Shown: in pieces, positions 11,792 through 22,132 of the stretch
Position numbering within the stretch: the first letter of the stretch is position 1
Layout of the letters: each line of letters starts with the position of its first letter
Assembly: GCA_020633495.1 (NCBI GenBank)
Contig: JACKDR010000002.1
Span: 248,001-312,000 of the forward strand
From: Kofleriaceae bacterium
Lineage (GTDB): Bacteria > Myxococcota_A > Polyangia > Haliangiales > Haliangiaceae
DNA length: 64,000 nt
Reading direction: 5' to 3'
Notes under the pieces: generated by a model
Database searches by the model: none
What the model was told of the DNA's origin: nothing
What the model saw: the letters and a program-made list of their open reading frames with translations, nothing else
Program-made: the position numbers and the translations under genes

Positions 11792-12349
11792 TCATCGCGC
11801 GGCGGTGTCCAGGTCGGCCAGGACCCGATCGTACCAGCGCTCGAGGCTGCGGCGGAACGGCCACATCCAGCCGTAGGAGGGGCCCAGGAACTCCCCGATG
11901 ACCTCGGCGCGGTACGCCGGATCGCGCGCGTGCGACGGGCCCCAGACCTCGGCGGTGGCGCGGATCTCCTCGGCGTAGGCCGCCATCTCGAAGCGGGCGC
12001 GGCACCACGCCAGCCCCAGGGGCAGCGGCAGCAGGACGTAGAGGAGCGCCATCCCGGGCAGCGTGAAGCGCCGGAACTGGCGCAGGTGGACCGCCTCGTG
12101 GCGCAGCGTGATGTAGCGGGTGCGGGCGTCGCGGTCGTCCCAGTCGGCGGTGACGTAGACGGTGCGGCGGATCGTGGTCTGGTAGCTGGTCAGGTAGGCG
12201 CGCATGCCGCCGAACGTCACCGCGACCAGGCTCCAGTGGATGGCGCGCTGCCAGCGGGAGCGGTCCTTGCGGACGATCCGGAAGCCCGGGATCTCGCGGG
12301 TCAACGCGTCGACGTAGGCGCGGTAGCGCGCCTCGTGCTCGTCCTCCAC
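11792..12349 (-). CDS. Uncharacterised protein with a HExxH motif
   Basis: About 185 residues from the GTG at 12349; another GTG at 12400 would add 17 residues but overlaps the probable promoter of the divergent helicase gene. Residues about 88-100 read TLRHEAVHLRQFRR, a HEAVH zinc-peptidase-type motif, followed by a hydrophobic stretch (LPGMALLYVLLPLPLGLAW) and a later Glu-rich helix, FEMAAYAEEIRATAEVWG, that could give the third zinc ligand. I recognise no named family. It may be a small membrane-associated metallopeptidase or a protein that has only kept the motif. Confidence 0.7.
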   Translation of the reverse strand: MEDEHEARYRAYVDALTREIPGFRIVRKDRSRWQRAIHWSLVAVTFGGMRAYLTSYQTTIRRTVYVTADWDDRDARTRYITLRHEAVHLRQFRRFTLPGMALLYVLLPLPLGLAWCRARFEMAAYAEEIRATAEVWGPSHARDPAYRAEVIGEFLGPSYGWMWPFRRSLERWYDRVLADLDTAAR

Positions 12350-12387
12350 GTCGGCAGGATACGGACCCCGGCGGGCCCGCGCCAGCC

Positions 12388-12416
12388 TTGACGCCGGCAC
12401 CCCGCTTCCGTAGCGT
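12388..12416 (+). promoter_or_regulatory. Predicted promoter of the UvrD/PcrA gene
   Basis: TTGACG, 17 nt, TAGCGT, placing the transcript start near 12423, ten bases before the ATG at 12433. The TTG of the -35 box also opens a longer reading frame, but it is better explained as the promoter. The hexamers match consensus at five and three positions. Confidence 0.45.
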
Positions 12417-12432
12417 GCGCCTTCTCGCCGCG

Positions 12433-14484
<2,052 letters not shown>

Positions 14485-14505
14485 CGAGTACGCTGGGTTG
14501 CACGC

Positions 14506-14530
14506 GCGCGGGATGGTGACGAACCCGCGC
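14506..14530. terminator. Weak stem-loop after the helicase gene
   Basis: GCGCGGG and CCCGCGC (7 bp, perfect) flank an 11-nt loop, 21 bases after the helicase stop. No T-run follows, so if it terminates it is Rho-assisted or merely stabilises the mRNA. The remaining approximately 115 bases before the peptidase gene show nothing else I recognise. Confidence 0.3.
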
Positions 14531-14659
14531 AGTTCTGGTGACTTGCCGCATGGCGTCAACGCGCTTCGTCGGGGCATCGCGCGCCGCCGCGGTGATGTCA
14601 TCTGTTGTCGGCGGTCGCGGTGTCGGTCAAGGGCGGCGATCTCTGGTATGCCGCCGCGC

Positions 14660-16963
14660 ATGAAGCGCAAGACCCTCCTCGCGTCTCTCTTGCTCGCCGC
14701 GGCGTGCGGCGGGACCCAGCAGCCTACCGGCGGTGGCACCGGCGGTGGCGACACCGGCGGCGGCGCCGGCACCGGCACCGCGAGCGGCGGCGGCGACACC
14801 GCGGCCCCGGTCGACCCGCACCTCGCGGCGCGCGAGGCCTACCAGGATCCGGGCGGCATGTGGATGCCGCGCCAGATGCTCGAGCAGGCCAAGCAGCTCC
14901 AGGACCTGGGCCTGCAGATCGACGCCGCGGCGCTGTCGGATCCGACCAAGCCTCCCCTGTCCTCGGTGGTCGACATCAACGGCTGCACCGCGTCGTTCGT
15001 GTCGGCGGATGGCCTGATCGTCACCAACCACCACTGCGCCCAGGGCGCGCTCCAGATCAACTCGACCGCGGAGCACGACATCATCAACCCGGGCTTCCTG
15101 GCCAAGACCCGCGCCGACGAGCTGAGCGCCGGCCCCGGCCAGCGCGTGCGCGTCGCCCAGAAGATGACCGACGTCACCAAGGTCGTGCGCGACGGCCTCG
15201 ACAAGCTCAAGGACGGCAACGCCGTCCACGACGCCATCGACCAGCGCGAGAAGCAGCTCAAGGCCGACTGCGAGAAGGACCGGCCCGCGATCCGGTGCGA
15301 GGTCTCGAGCTTCTTCGGCGGCGCCGAGTGGCAGCTCACCGAGTACCTCGAGATCCGCGACATCCGGCTGGTCTACGTTCCGGATCGCACGATCGGCGAC
15401 TACGGCGGCGAGATCGACAACTGGGAGTGGCCGCGCCACACCGGTGACTACTCGTTCTTCCGCGCCTACGTCGGCAAGGACGGCAAGCCCGCCGAGTACT
15501 CGACGGATAACGTGCCGTACCACCCGGCGTCGCACCTGACGATCGGCGTCGACGGCGTCAAGCCGCACGACCTGGTCATGGTCACCGGCTACCCCGGCCG
15601 TACCAACCGCGAGCAGCTGTCCGCCGAGCTGCGCCACGCCATGGAGTGGACCGAGCCGCGCTACATCGAGAAGGCGCAGCAGCGGATGGACATCCTGGCC
15701 GAGCTCCAGAAGCAGGGCGGCGACACCGCGCTCAAGGCCGGCGTGACCCGCCAGTTCGTCCAGAACGGGCTCGAGAAGTACCAGGGCATCCTCGAGGGCC
15801 TGAAGTCGGGCGAGCTGGTCCGCCAGAAGGAGGCCGAGGAGAAGGCGTTCCGGACCTGGGCCGCGGCCGATCCGTCGCGCGCCAAGTACCTCGACGCCCT
15901 CAACGCGGTCGAGGCCGCGTACGACGCCAAGTGGGCCGAGGACGCCAAGCAGGAGGCGTGGGTCGACGTCGCGTTCGGCTCGTCGATGCTGCGCGAGGCG
16001 GTGTTCCTGGCGCGCTGGACCGAGGAGCGCCAGAAGCCCGACGCCGAGCGCAAGCAGGGCTTCCAGGACCGCGACCTCAAGAACGTGATGGCCAACGAGG
16101 CCACGCTGGCCAAGCGCTACGACGCCACGATCGACCGCGCGTTCTTCCGCATGGCGCTGACCCGCGCCGCGGCGCAGCCCGAGGCCGAGCGGCCGTGGTT
16201 GGGCAAGCTGCTGGGCCTCAAGAAGGGCAAGAAGGTCGACGACAAGGCGATCGACAAGGCGCTCGACGGCTGGTTCAAGGGCACCAAGCTGCTCGACCCC
16301 AAGGTCCGCGAGGGCCTGATGAAGAGCACGCCCAAGCAGGTCGCGAAGTCGAAGGACCCGTTCGTCAAGCTGGCGATGATGCTCCTGCCCGACATCAAGA
16401 AGATGGAGAAGGAGGACGAGGCGTTCTACGGCCAGATGGCGCTGGTCTACCCGGTCTACGTCGAGGGCCTGCTGGCGTCGAAGGGCGGCCTGGTCGCGCC
16501 CGACGCCAACCGGACGCTGCGGATCTCGTACGGCACCGTGCGCGGCTACAAGCGCTCGCCCGACGCCGAGATGTACGACCCGTTCACCAACGTCCTGCAG
16601 ATCCCGAAGAAGGACACCGGCGAGGATCCGTTCAACGCGCCCAAGAAGCTGCTCGACGCCATCAGCGCCGGCAAGTGGGGCCCGTACGCCTCGGCTGACG
16701 CCGGCGGCGTCGTGCCGGTGAACTTCCTGTCCGACCTCGACATCACCGGCGGCAACTCGGGCTCGCCGGTGCTCGACGCCAAGGGCCAGCTGATCGGCCT
16801 GGCCTTCGACGGCAACAAGGAGGGCCTGGCCTCCGACGTGGTCTTCAACGGCGAGAACACCCGCACGATCAGCTGCGACATCCGCTACGTCCTGTGGCTG
16901 ATGGACGCGGTCGACCACGCCGACGCCCTCCTCGAGGAGATGGGCGTCAAGCCGCAGCTCTGA
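14660..16963 (+). CDS. S46 family dipeptidyl peptidase (DPP7/DPP11-like), lipoprotein
   Basis: 767 residues from this ATG; an in-frame ATG 12 bases earlier would add MPPR. A lipoprotein signal ends at Cys16 (LLLAAAC), then a Gly/Thr-rich spacer. The S46 catalytic triad is visible: His in VTNHHCAQGA (124-125), Asp in GGEIDNWEWPRHTGDYSFF, and Ser in ITGGNSGSPVLDAKG. S46 enzymes release dipeptides from peptide N-termini. Eighteen residues after the catalytic Ser this protein has Gly (LAFDGN); that position is Gly in DPP7 (broad or hydrophobic preference) and Arg in DPP11 (Asp/Glu), so DPP7-like specificity is more likely. It is probably lipid-anchored and feeds on peptides from lysed prey or secreted proteases. 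Confidence 0.92.
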   Translation: MKRKTLLASLLLAAACGGTQQPTGGGTGGGDTGGGAGTGTASGGGDTAAPVDPHLAAREAYQDPGGMWMPRQMLEQAKQLQDLGLQIDAAALSDPTKPPLSSVVDINGCTASFVSADGLIVTNHHCAQGALQINSTAEHDIINPGFLAKTRADELSAGPGQRVRVAQKMTDVTKVVRDGLDKLKDGNAVHDAIDQREKQLKADCEKDRPAIRCEVSSFFGGAEWQLTEYLEIRDIRLVYVPDRTIGDYGGEIDNWEWPRHTGDYSFFRAYVGKDGKPAEYSTDNVPYHPASHLTIGVDGVKPHDLVMVTGYPGRTNREQLSAELRHAMEWTEPRYIEKAQQRMDILAELQKQGGDTALKAGVTRQFVQNGLEKYQGILEGLKSGELVRQKEAEEKAFRTWAAADPSRAKYLDALNAVEAAYDAKWAEDAKQEAWVDVAFGSSMLREAVFLARWTEERQKPDAERKQGFQDRDLKNVMANEATLAKRYDATIDRAFFRMALTRAAAQPEAERPWLGKLLGLKKGKKVDDKAIDKALDGWFKGTKLLDPKVREGLMKSTPKQVAKSKDPFVKLAMMLLPDIKKMEKEDEAFYGQMALVYPVYVEGLLASKGGLVAPDANRTLRISYGTVRGYKRSPDAEMYDPFTNVLQIPKKDTGEDPFNAPKKLLDAISAGKWGPYASADAGGVVPVNFLSDLDITGGNSGSPVLDAKGQLIGLAFDGNKEGLASDVVFNGENTRTISCDIRYVLWLMDAVDHADALLEEMGVKPQL

Positions 16964-16984
16964 GGTCCCTGCCGCGGCCGCGCG

Positions 16985-18631
16985 ATGCTCGACCTCGTCG
17001 ACATCCCGGTCGCGGCGATGGCGCTGGCCGCGGCCGGGCTGGTCCCGCTGGTCCTGGCCGCGGTCGACGATCCTGATCGGGACGGGCGGCGGGCGTGGGC
17101 GCTGCGGTGGGCGCGCCGGCTGAGCTGGCCGGGCGCCGCCGGCGTCGTCGCGTCGGTGGCGGTGGCCCCGGGCGCGCTCGCGGTCGCCCTGGTCGCGCCG
17201 TACGCGCTGACGGCGTTGCTGGCGGCGTGCCACGGCGCCGGTCGCCTGGCGGCGCGCGGGCTCCGTCCCGCCGGCGAGGTCGCGATCGCCGCGGGGCTCC
17301 TGTACGTGGCCGGCGCCGCGACCTGGCTGGTGGCCTGCCGCGCGGGCGTCGCGCTGATGGGCTATCCGCCGTACTGGGTCGCGCTGACCGCGACCCACTT
17401 CCACGTCGCCGGCGTCGCGCTGCCGGTCGTGGTCGGGTTGCACCTGCGTGCGGGCGCCGGCCGGCTCGCGCGCGCGGCCGCGTGGACGGTGGTGTTCGGG
17501 GTCCCGGCCACCGCGATCGGGATCGCGTGGTCGCGGACCATCGAGGTCGGCGCGGCGGTCGCGCTCGCCGGCGCCGCGCTGGTGATCGTGTGGCGGGCCG
17601 CCGGGGCGGCGCGCCGGCATCGCGGCGCGGTCGGGGCCCTGCACGCGCTCGCCGCCGCGGCGCTGGCGGTGTCGATGCCGCTGGCCGCGGCCTACGCGCT
17701 GCGCCTCGACCTGCGGCTCGGTGGGCTGACGGCGCTCGACACGATGGCGGTGACCCACGGCGCCTGCAACCTGCTGTTCGCGATCGCGTCGCTGGCGGCG
17801 TTCGTGCTGGTGCCGGCGCCGCCGAGGTGGCGGCCCGGCGTGCCGCGGTCGCGGCTGATCGCGTCGCGCCGGGTCGGCGCCGACTACTTCGAGCGCCTGG
17901 GCGTCGGCAGCGATCGCGACGTGCGCGGCCTGGTCGACGATCTCGACGAGCTGGCGCACCCGGCGCTGGTGACCTCGGCGGTCGCGCCGGCGATCCGCGC
18001 GTTCTACGAGCGCACCACCGACCACGTCCTGCGGGTGACGCCGCGCTGGCGCCTCGGCTTCCGGACCGGCGCGCGTGTCTGGGCGTGGTGGGCGCGCCGG
18101 CTCGGTCAGCTGGAGCTGCCGCGCGCCGACGTCGGGGCGCAGGCGGTCGGCTGTCGGCTGGTCGCGCTCGCGGCGTCGCGTGACGGACGGGCCAGCCCGC
18201 GCGGCTGGGTGCGCTGCTATCCCGACGGTCGTCCCATGTACGTGGCCGCGTACGCGACCCATCGGGCGGCGGGCGTCGGCTACATGAACATCGCGTTCCC
18301 GCTGCCGGGAGGTCAGCTCGCCAGCGTGATGCGCATGGATCCCGCGGCCGGCGCGGCCGGCGCCGCGGGCGCGGTGGTGTTGACCAGTCACGACGACGGC
18401 ACCGGCGACGCGGGGCTGTACCTGGCGCTGCGGCTGGGCCGCCGGCTGCGGTGGCTGCGGCTGCCCATGCACGAGACGCTCGCCCTGTGGACTGCCGCCA
18501 TGGCGGAGGCGCCGCCGGCGCTGCGCGCGATGGCGACGCCGGCGACCACCGTGCTGGCCCGCCACGAGCTGACGCTGCTCGGGGTCCGCTACCTGACCCT
18601 CGACTACGTCATCGGGCCCGCGCCGCGGTGA
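16985..18631 (+). CDS. YndJ-like integral membrane protein
   Basis: 548 residues. The first 280 or so contain about eight hydrophobic segments, with ALTATHFHVAGVALPVVVG and TMAVTHGACNLLFAIA, His motifs like those of the Bacillus YndJ family. The C-terminal 260 residues are soluble and include an arginine-rich stretch (TPRWRLGFRTGARVWAWWAR), a region rich in Gly and Tyr, and ITHHD-type turns; they resemble nothing I can name. The biochemical role of YndJ is unknown. It sits 21 bases after the peptidase stop, so it may share its transcript, and it is convergent with the methyltransferase, stop codon to stop codon. Confidence 0.6.
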   Translation: MLDLVDIPVAAMALAAAGLVPLVLAAVDDPDRDGRRAWALRWARRLSWPGAAGVVASVAVAPGALAVALVAPYALTALLAACHGAGRLAARGLRPAGEVAIAAGLLYVAGAATWLVACRAGVALMGYPPYWVALTATHFHVAGVALPVVVGLHLRAGAGRLARAAAWTVVFGVPATAIGIAWSRTIEVGAAVALAGAALVIVWRAAGAARRHRGAVGALHALAAAALAVSMPLAAAYALRLDLRLGGLTALDTMAVTHGACNLLFAIASLAAFVLVPAPPRWRPGVPRSRLIASRRVGADYFERLGVGSDRDVRGLVDDLDELAHPALVTSAVAPAIRAFYERTTDHVLRVTPRWRLGFRTGARVWAWWARRLGQLELPRADVGAQAVGCRLVALAASRDGRASPRGWVRCYPDGRPMYVAAYATHRAAGVGYMNIAFPLPGGQLASVMRMDPAAGAAGAAGAVVLTSHDDGTGDAGLYLALRLGRRLRWLRLPMHETLALWTAAMAEAPPALRAMATPATTVLARHELTLLGVRYLTLDYVIGPAPR

Positions 18632-19540
<909 letters not shown>

Positions 19541-19550
19541 CGTAGCGCCC

Positions 19551-20144
19551 ATGTCTGATGCCGCCGACACCTCCGAGCCGTTCGTGCATCCCTCGGCCGT
19601 GGTCGACCCGGGCGCCACGATCGGCCCCGGCACCCGGATCTGGCACTTCGTCCACGTCATGCCCGAGGCTCGCATCGGGGCCCGCTGCGTGATCGGCCAG
19701 GGCTGCTTCGTCGGCCCGGTGACGATCGGCGACGGCTGCCGGATCCAGAACAACGTCTCGGTGTTCGACGGCGTGACCCTCGAGGACGAGGTCTTCGTCG
19801 GCCCGTCGGCGGTGTTCACCAACGTCAACAACCCGCGCGCCCACGTGTCGCGGCGCCACGAGTTCGCCCGCACCGTCGTCAAGCGCGGCGCGTCGATCGG
19901 CGCCAACGCGACGATCGTCTGCGGCGTCACGATCGGCGAGCACGCGTTCATCGGCGCCGGCGCGGTCGTGCGCCACGACGTCGCGCCGCACGCGGTCGTG
20001 GTCGGCGTGCCGGCGGGCTGGATCGGCTGGATGTGCCGGTGCGGCGAGCGGCTGCCCCACGCCGACGGCACCGGGCGCATGACCTGCGCGGCGTGTGGCG
20101 AGCGCTACCGGACCCGGGACGGCGGCGTCGCGCGCGACGCCTGA
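19551..20144 (+). CDS. Hexapeptide-repeat N-acetyltransferase, WbpD/WlbB-like
   Basis: 197 residues. Left-handed beta-helix repeats run from VHPSAVVDPGATIGPGTRIW to GVTIGEHAFIGAGAVV, with the characteristic HFVHVMPEARIGARC and FTNVNNPRAHVSRR segments of acetyltransferases that make UDP-2,3-diacetamido-2,3-dideoxy-glucuronate. A C-terminal zinc-ribbon-like tail (CRCGERLP and CAACGERY) is also seen in that group. It should acetylate the 3-amino group of a UDP-amino-uronic acid in O-antigen or exopolysaccharide precursor synthesis. A WbpE-like aminotransferase (8 kb away) and a WbpB-like dehydrogenase (20 kb away) would be its partners. ATG at 19551 is preferred to an upstream in-frame start that overlaps the divergent gene. 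Confidence 0.82.
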   Translation: MSDAADTSEPFVHPSAVVDPGATIGPGTRIWHFVHVMPEARIGARCVIGQGCFVGPVTIGDGCRIQNNVSVFDGVTLEDEVFVGPSAVFTNVNNPRAHVSRRHEFARTVVKRGASIGANATIVCGVTIGEHAFIGAGAVVRHDVAPHAVVVGVPAGWIGWMCRCGERLPHADGTGRMTCAACGERYRTRDGGVARDA

Positions 20145-20157
20145 GCGGCGGGCCGGG

Positions 20158-21192
20158 TCAGGCGCGCGGGCGGCGCCGGTAGAAGTGCTTGACGCTCGAC
20201 CACAGCTCGATCGGATCGAAGCCGAGCAGCGCGAACGGGTGCGCGCCCGACTCCTTCATCGCGGTCTGGGCGCGCTGGGCCAGGCCGCTGGCGCGATCGC
20301 GCGCCGCCTGCGGCAGCATCGACGCCAGGGCGCGGGCGCCGCGGCTGGCGAACGCGGCGACGGTGGCGCCGCCGAGCAGGCCGAGCAGCCACGCCGGCGC
20401 CGGATCGATGATCACGTTCTTGGCGTTGAGCTCGCGGGCGAGCTGATCGCTGGGCCCGGTGATCACGCGCAGCAGCGTGTCGCGCTCGAGGAACAGCGCC
20501 ACCGACGGCTTCGCGAAGCGCTCCTCGACGGCGGCGACGACCCGCTTGTAGTGCTTGCGCCAGTCGCGGGCCAGCGCGGCCTCGCTGACCGTGCCGGCGA
20601 TCGCGGCGTGGGTGGCGGCGGCGGTGATGTCGCCGCCGCGCTTGACCGCGATGATCGAGGCGTGGACGGCGCGGCGATCGTCGTCGATGACGTACGCGAC
20701 CAGCGCGCTGCCGTCGGGGATCAGCAGATCGAACGTCCGCTGCAGCGGCTCGAACGCGGGCGCCGGCAGCAGCTCGAGCAGGTGCGGCTCGGTCCACACG
20801 CCGCGGCCCGACAGCCGCTTGAGCGCGCGCAGCACCACCAGACCCTGCGCGACCAGATCCTGATCCAGCGACAGCTGGCGCTCGACCTCGGCCGACAGGC
20901 GCGCGAAGGCGTCGACCTCGATCGCGATCACGGCGCCGACGGCGAGCGTGCGGGCGAGCCCGGCGAGGTGGCGATGCTCGAGCGACGTCAGCTCGACCTC
21001 GCCGGGATCGAGCGCGCCACGGGCGCCGTCGCCGGCGACGATCACGCGCGCGACGCGCACCGGCGACGACGACTCCAGGAGCACCAGCGCCCAGCGCGGA
21101 CGATCGAGGACGCCGGGCGGGACCAGCAGGTCGTACCAGTTCGCCCAGTGGCGACCGTCGATGTCGGTCAGGGCGAGGTCGGGGGCCAGCAC
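20158..21192 (-). CDS. Uncharacterised protein, 344 residues
   Basis: Not recognised. It starts at GTG. The N-terminal half is mixed alpha/beta with LALTDIDGRHWANWYDLLVP and ALVLLESSSPVRVARVIVAG; the middle has FDLLIPDGSALVAYVIDDDR and alternating charged strands; near the C-terminus there is one moderately hydrophobic stretch (PAWLLGLLGGATVAAFASRG) that could be a membrane anchor or buried helix. There is no signal peptide. It converges on the acetyltransferase gene with a 13-base gap. No motif supports a catalytic role. Confidence 0.7.
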   Translation of the reverse strand: MLAPDLALTDIDGRHWANWYDLLVPPGVLDRPRWALVLLESSSPVRVARVIVAGDGARGALDPGEVELTSLEHRHLAGLARTLAVGAVIAIEVDAFARLSAEVERQLSLDQDLVAQGLVVLRALKRLSGRGVWTEPHLLELLPAPAFEPLQRTFDLLIPDGSALVAYVIDDDRRAVHASIIAVKRGGDITAAATHAAIAGTVSEAALARDWRKHYKRVVAAVEERFAKPSVALFLERDTLLRVITGPSDQLARELNAKNVIIDPAPAWLLGLLGGATVAAFASRGARALASMLPQAARDRASGLAQRAQTAMKESGAHPFALLGFDPIELWSSVKHFYRRRPRA

Positions 21193-21199
21193 GTGAGGC

Positions 21200-21228
21200 A
21201 GCCTACCGCCGCCGGGCTCGCTTGAAAA
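21200..21228 (-). promoter_or_regulatory. Predicted promoter of the 344-residue protein gene
   Basis: Minus-strand TTTTCA, 17 nt, TAGGCT. The -10 hexamer ends seven bases before the GTG start codon, which predicts a leaderless or nearly leaderless mRNA; there is no Shine-Dalgarno sequence in between. Confidence 0.45.
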
Positions 21229-21246
21229 CGCCCCGGTAACGGGGCG
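21229..21246 (+). promoter_or_regulatory. GNRA-tetraloop hairpin just upstream of the small barrel gene
   Basis: CGCCCCG and CGGGGCG form a perfect 7-bp stem closed by GTAA, a GNRA-type tetraloop if transcribed on the plus strand. It ends 11 bases before the ATG at 21258, where a ribosome-binding site would be. It could shield the start region, stabilise the mRNA, or serve as a DNA operator between the divergent genes. Confidence 0.5.
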
Positions 21247-21257
21247 ACCCTGTCGGC

Positions 21258-21746
21258 ATGAAGAAGATCCTGCTCGCGGTCGCGTTCCTGTTCGCGCTGT
21301 CCAGCCCGGCCTGGGCCGGTGGCAGCGCTGGATCCTTCGGCGTCGGCGCCGAGTACACCAGCCTCGGGGTCGGCGGCGTGTCCGTGAACTACGACGGCGG
21401 CGTCTTCCACGCCGGCGGCTTCCTCGGCTACTACGACGGCGGCACCTTCGGGAACAACAACGACGTCGAGTTCGGCGGCCGCTTCTACTACCACATCCAC
21501 TCGACCTCGATGAGCGACTTCGGGCTCGGCGGCCAGCTCGGCCTGCGCACCTACGACAACCCGGCGCCGGCCGACAACTTCCTCGGCGTCTACATCGACC
21601 TCGGCGCCCAGGTCCGCGTGTTCCTGTCGTCGAACGTGGCGCTGTCGGCCGGCCTCGGCCTGACCATCGCCAGCGGTGACGCCGACGGCGTCGCGCTCAC
21701 CGGCGACCCGGTGGGCACCCTCGGCTTCCACTACTACTTCTTCTAG
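21258..21746 (+). CDS. Small exported beta-barrel-like outer-membrane protein
   Basis: 162 residues. A signal peptide MKKILLAVAFLFALSSPAWA is followed by a predicted cleavage after AWA. The mature part alternates short Gly- and Tyr-rich strands (FGVGAEYTSLGVGG, FGGRFYYHIHS, FGLGGQLGLRTY, LGVYIDLGAQVRVF) and ends in FHYYFF, the C-terminal aromatic typical of proteins assembled by the BAM complex. About eight strands fit, as in small OmpA/OmpX/OmpW-type barrels. Specific function unknown. A GNRA hairpin lies in the leader and a large dyad follows the gene. Confidence 0.75.
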   Translation: MKKILLAVAFLFALSSPAWAGGSAGSFGVGAEYTSLGVGGVSVNYDGGVFHAGGFLGYYDGGTFGNNNDVEFGGRFYYHIHSTSMSDFGLGGQLGLRTYDNPAPADNFLGVYIDLGAQVRVFLSSNVALSAGLGLTIASGDADGVALTGDPVGTLGFHYYFF

Positions 21747-21775
21747 CCCGCGCGAGCGCGGCGCGCCCTGGCGCG

Positions 21776-21819
21776 GCGCGCCCGCCGGTCGCTGGCCGCG
21801 CGCCCGCCGGTCGCTGGCC
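21776..21819. repeat. Two tandem 22-bp direct repeats
   Basis: Two exact copies of a 22-bp unit beginning gcgcgcccgccggtcgctgg stand head to tail after the barrel gene. The second copy supplies the left arm of the dyad at 21808-21835. They look like a local duplication. Confidence 0.85.
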
Positions 21820-21835
21820 GATCGGTCAGCGACCG
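21808..21835. terminator. 28-bp near-perfect palindrome between convergent genes
   Basis: CGGTCGCTG and CAGCGACCG (9 bp) flank a core that is itself palindromic (CCGATCGG) with one mismatched pair between. It sits 61 bases after the barrel stop and spans the stop codon of the small minus-strand ORF, the placement of a bidirectional terminator. There is no T-run on either side. Confidence 0.45.
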
Positions 21836-22005
21836 AGCAGCGCGGTGGCCGAGTCGTCGAGCGCGTGCTGGGCGCTGGCCCGCACGGTGTCGTCCAGTGG
21901 CGCGGTCCGGACGTGCGCGATCAGCAGCGCCGATACGGCCAGGACGATGAACAGCGTCGTGCTCAGTATGGCTCTGCGGACCACCAGTTCCCTCGAGCCA
22001 TCCAT
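21826..22005 (-). CDS. Small single-pass membrane protein, 59 residues (possible)
   Basis: Starts at ATG with GGTGGA directly upstream as a plausible ribosome-binding site. MDGSRELVVRRAI leads into one strong transmembrane segment (ILSTTLFIVLAVSALLIAHV), then a polar tail ending ALLGR. Base composition here is more AT-rich than the flanks. A longer in-frame extension upstream is unlikely because it lacks a start signal and runs into the next gene. No homologue comes to mind. The rest of the gap up to 22132 shows nothing else. Confidence 0.45.
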   Translation of the reverse strand: MDGSRELVVRRAILSTTLFIVLAVSALLIAHVRTAPLDDTVRASAQHALDDSATALLGR

Positions 22006-22132
22006 TCCACCAGACCCGGCCGGCGGGATCAACATCAATGGTCGAGCCAGTACGTCTGCGCCGGGATGACGCGTCGCGTTGAAGCCGGTATCGGGCTGTA
22101 CATCCGACCGGTTAGCGGCGTAGATCGAGGCG

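Noticed and set aside
12388..12432. Upstream TTG start for the UvrD/PcrA gene
   Set aside because: The TTG is part of a TTGACG -35 box with a TAGCGT -10 element 17 bases on, and the family N-terminus matches the ATG at 12433.
14627..18565. Long minus-strand frame opposite the S46 peptidase and YndJ-like genes
   Set aside because: Arg/Ala/Gly/Val/Leu-rich shadow without motifs; the plus strand carries the clear catalytic residues.
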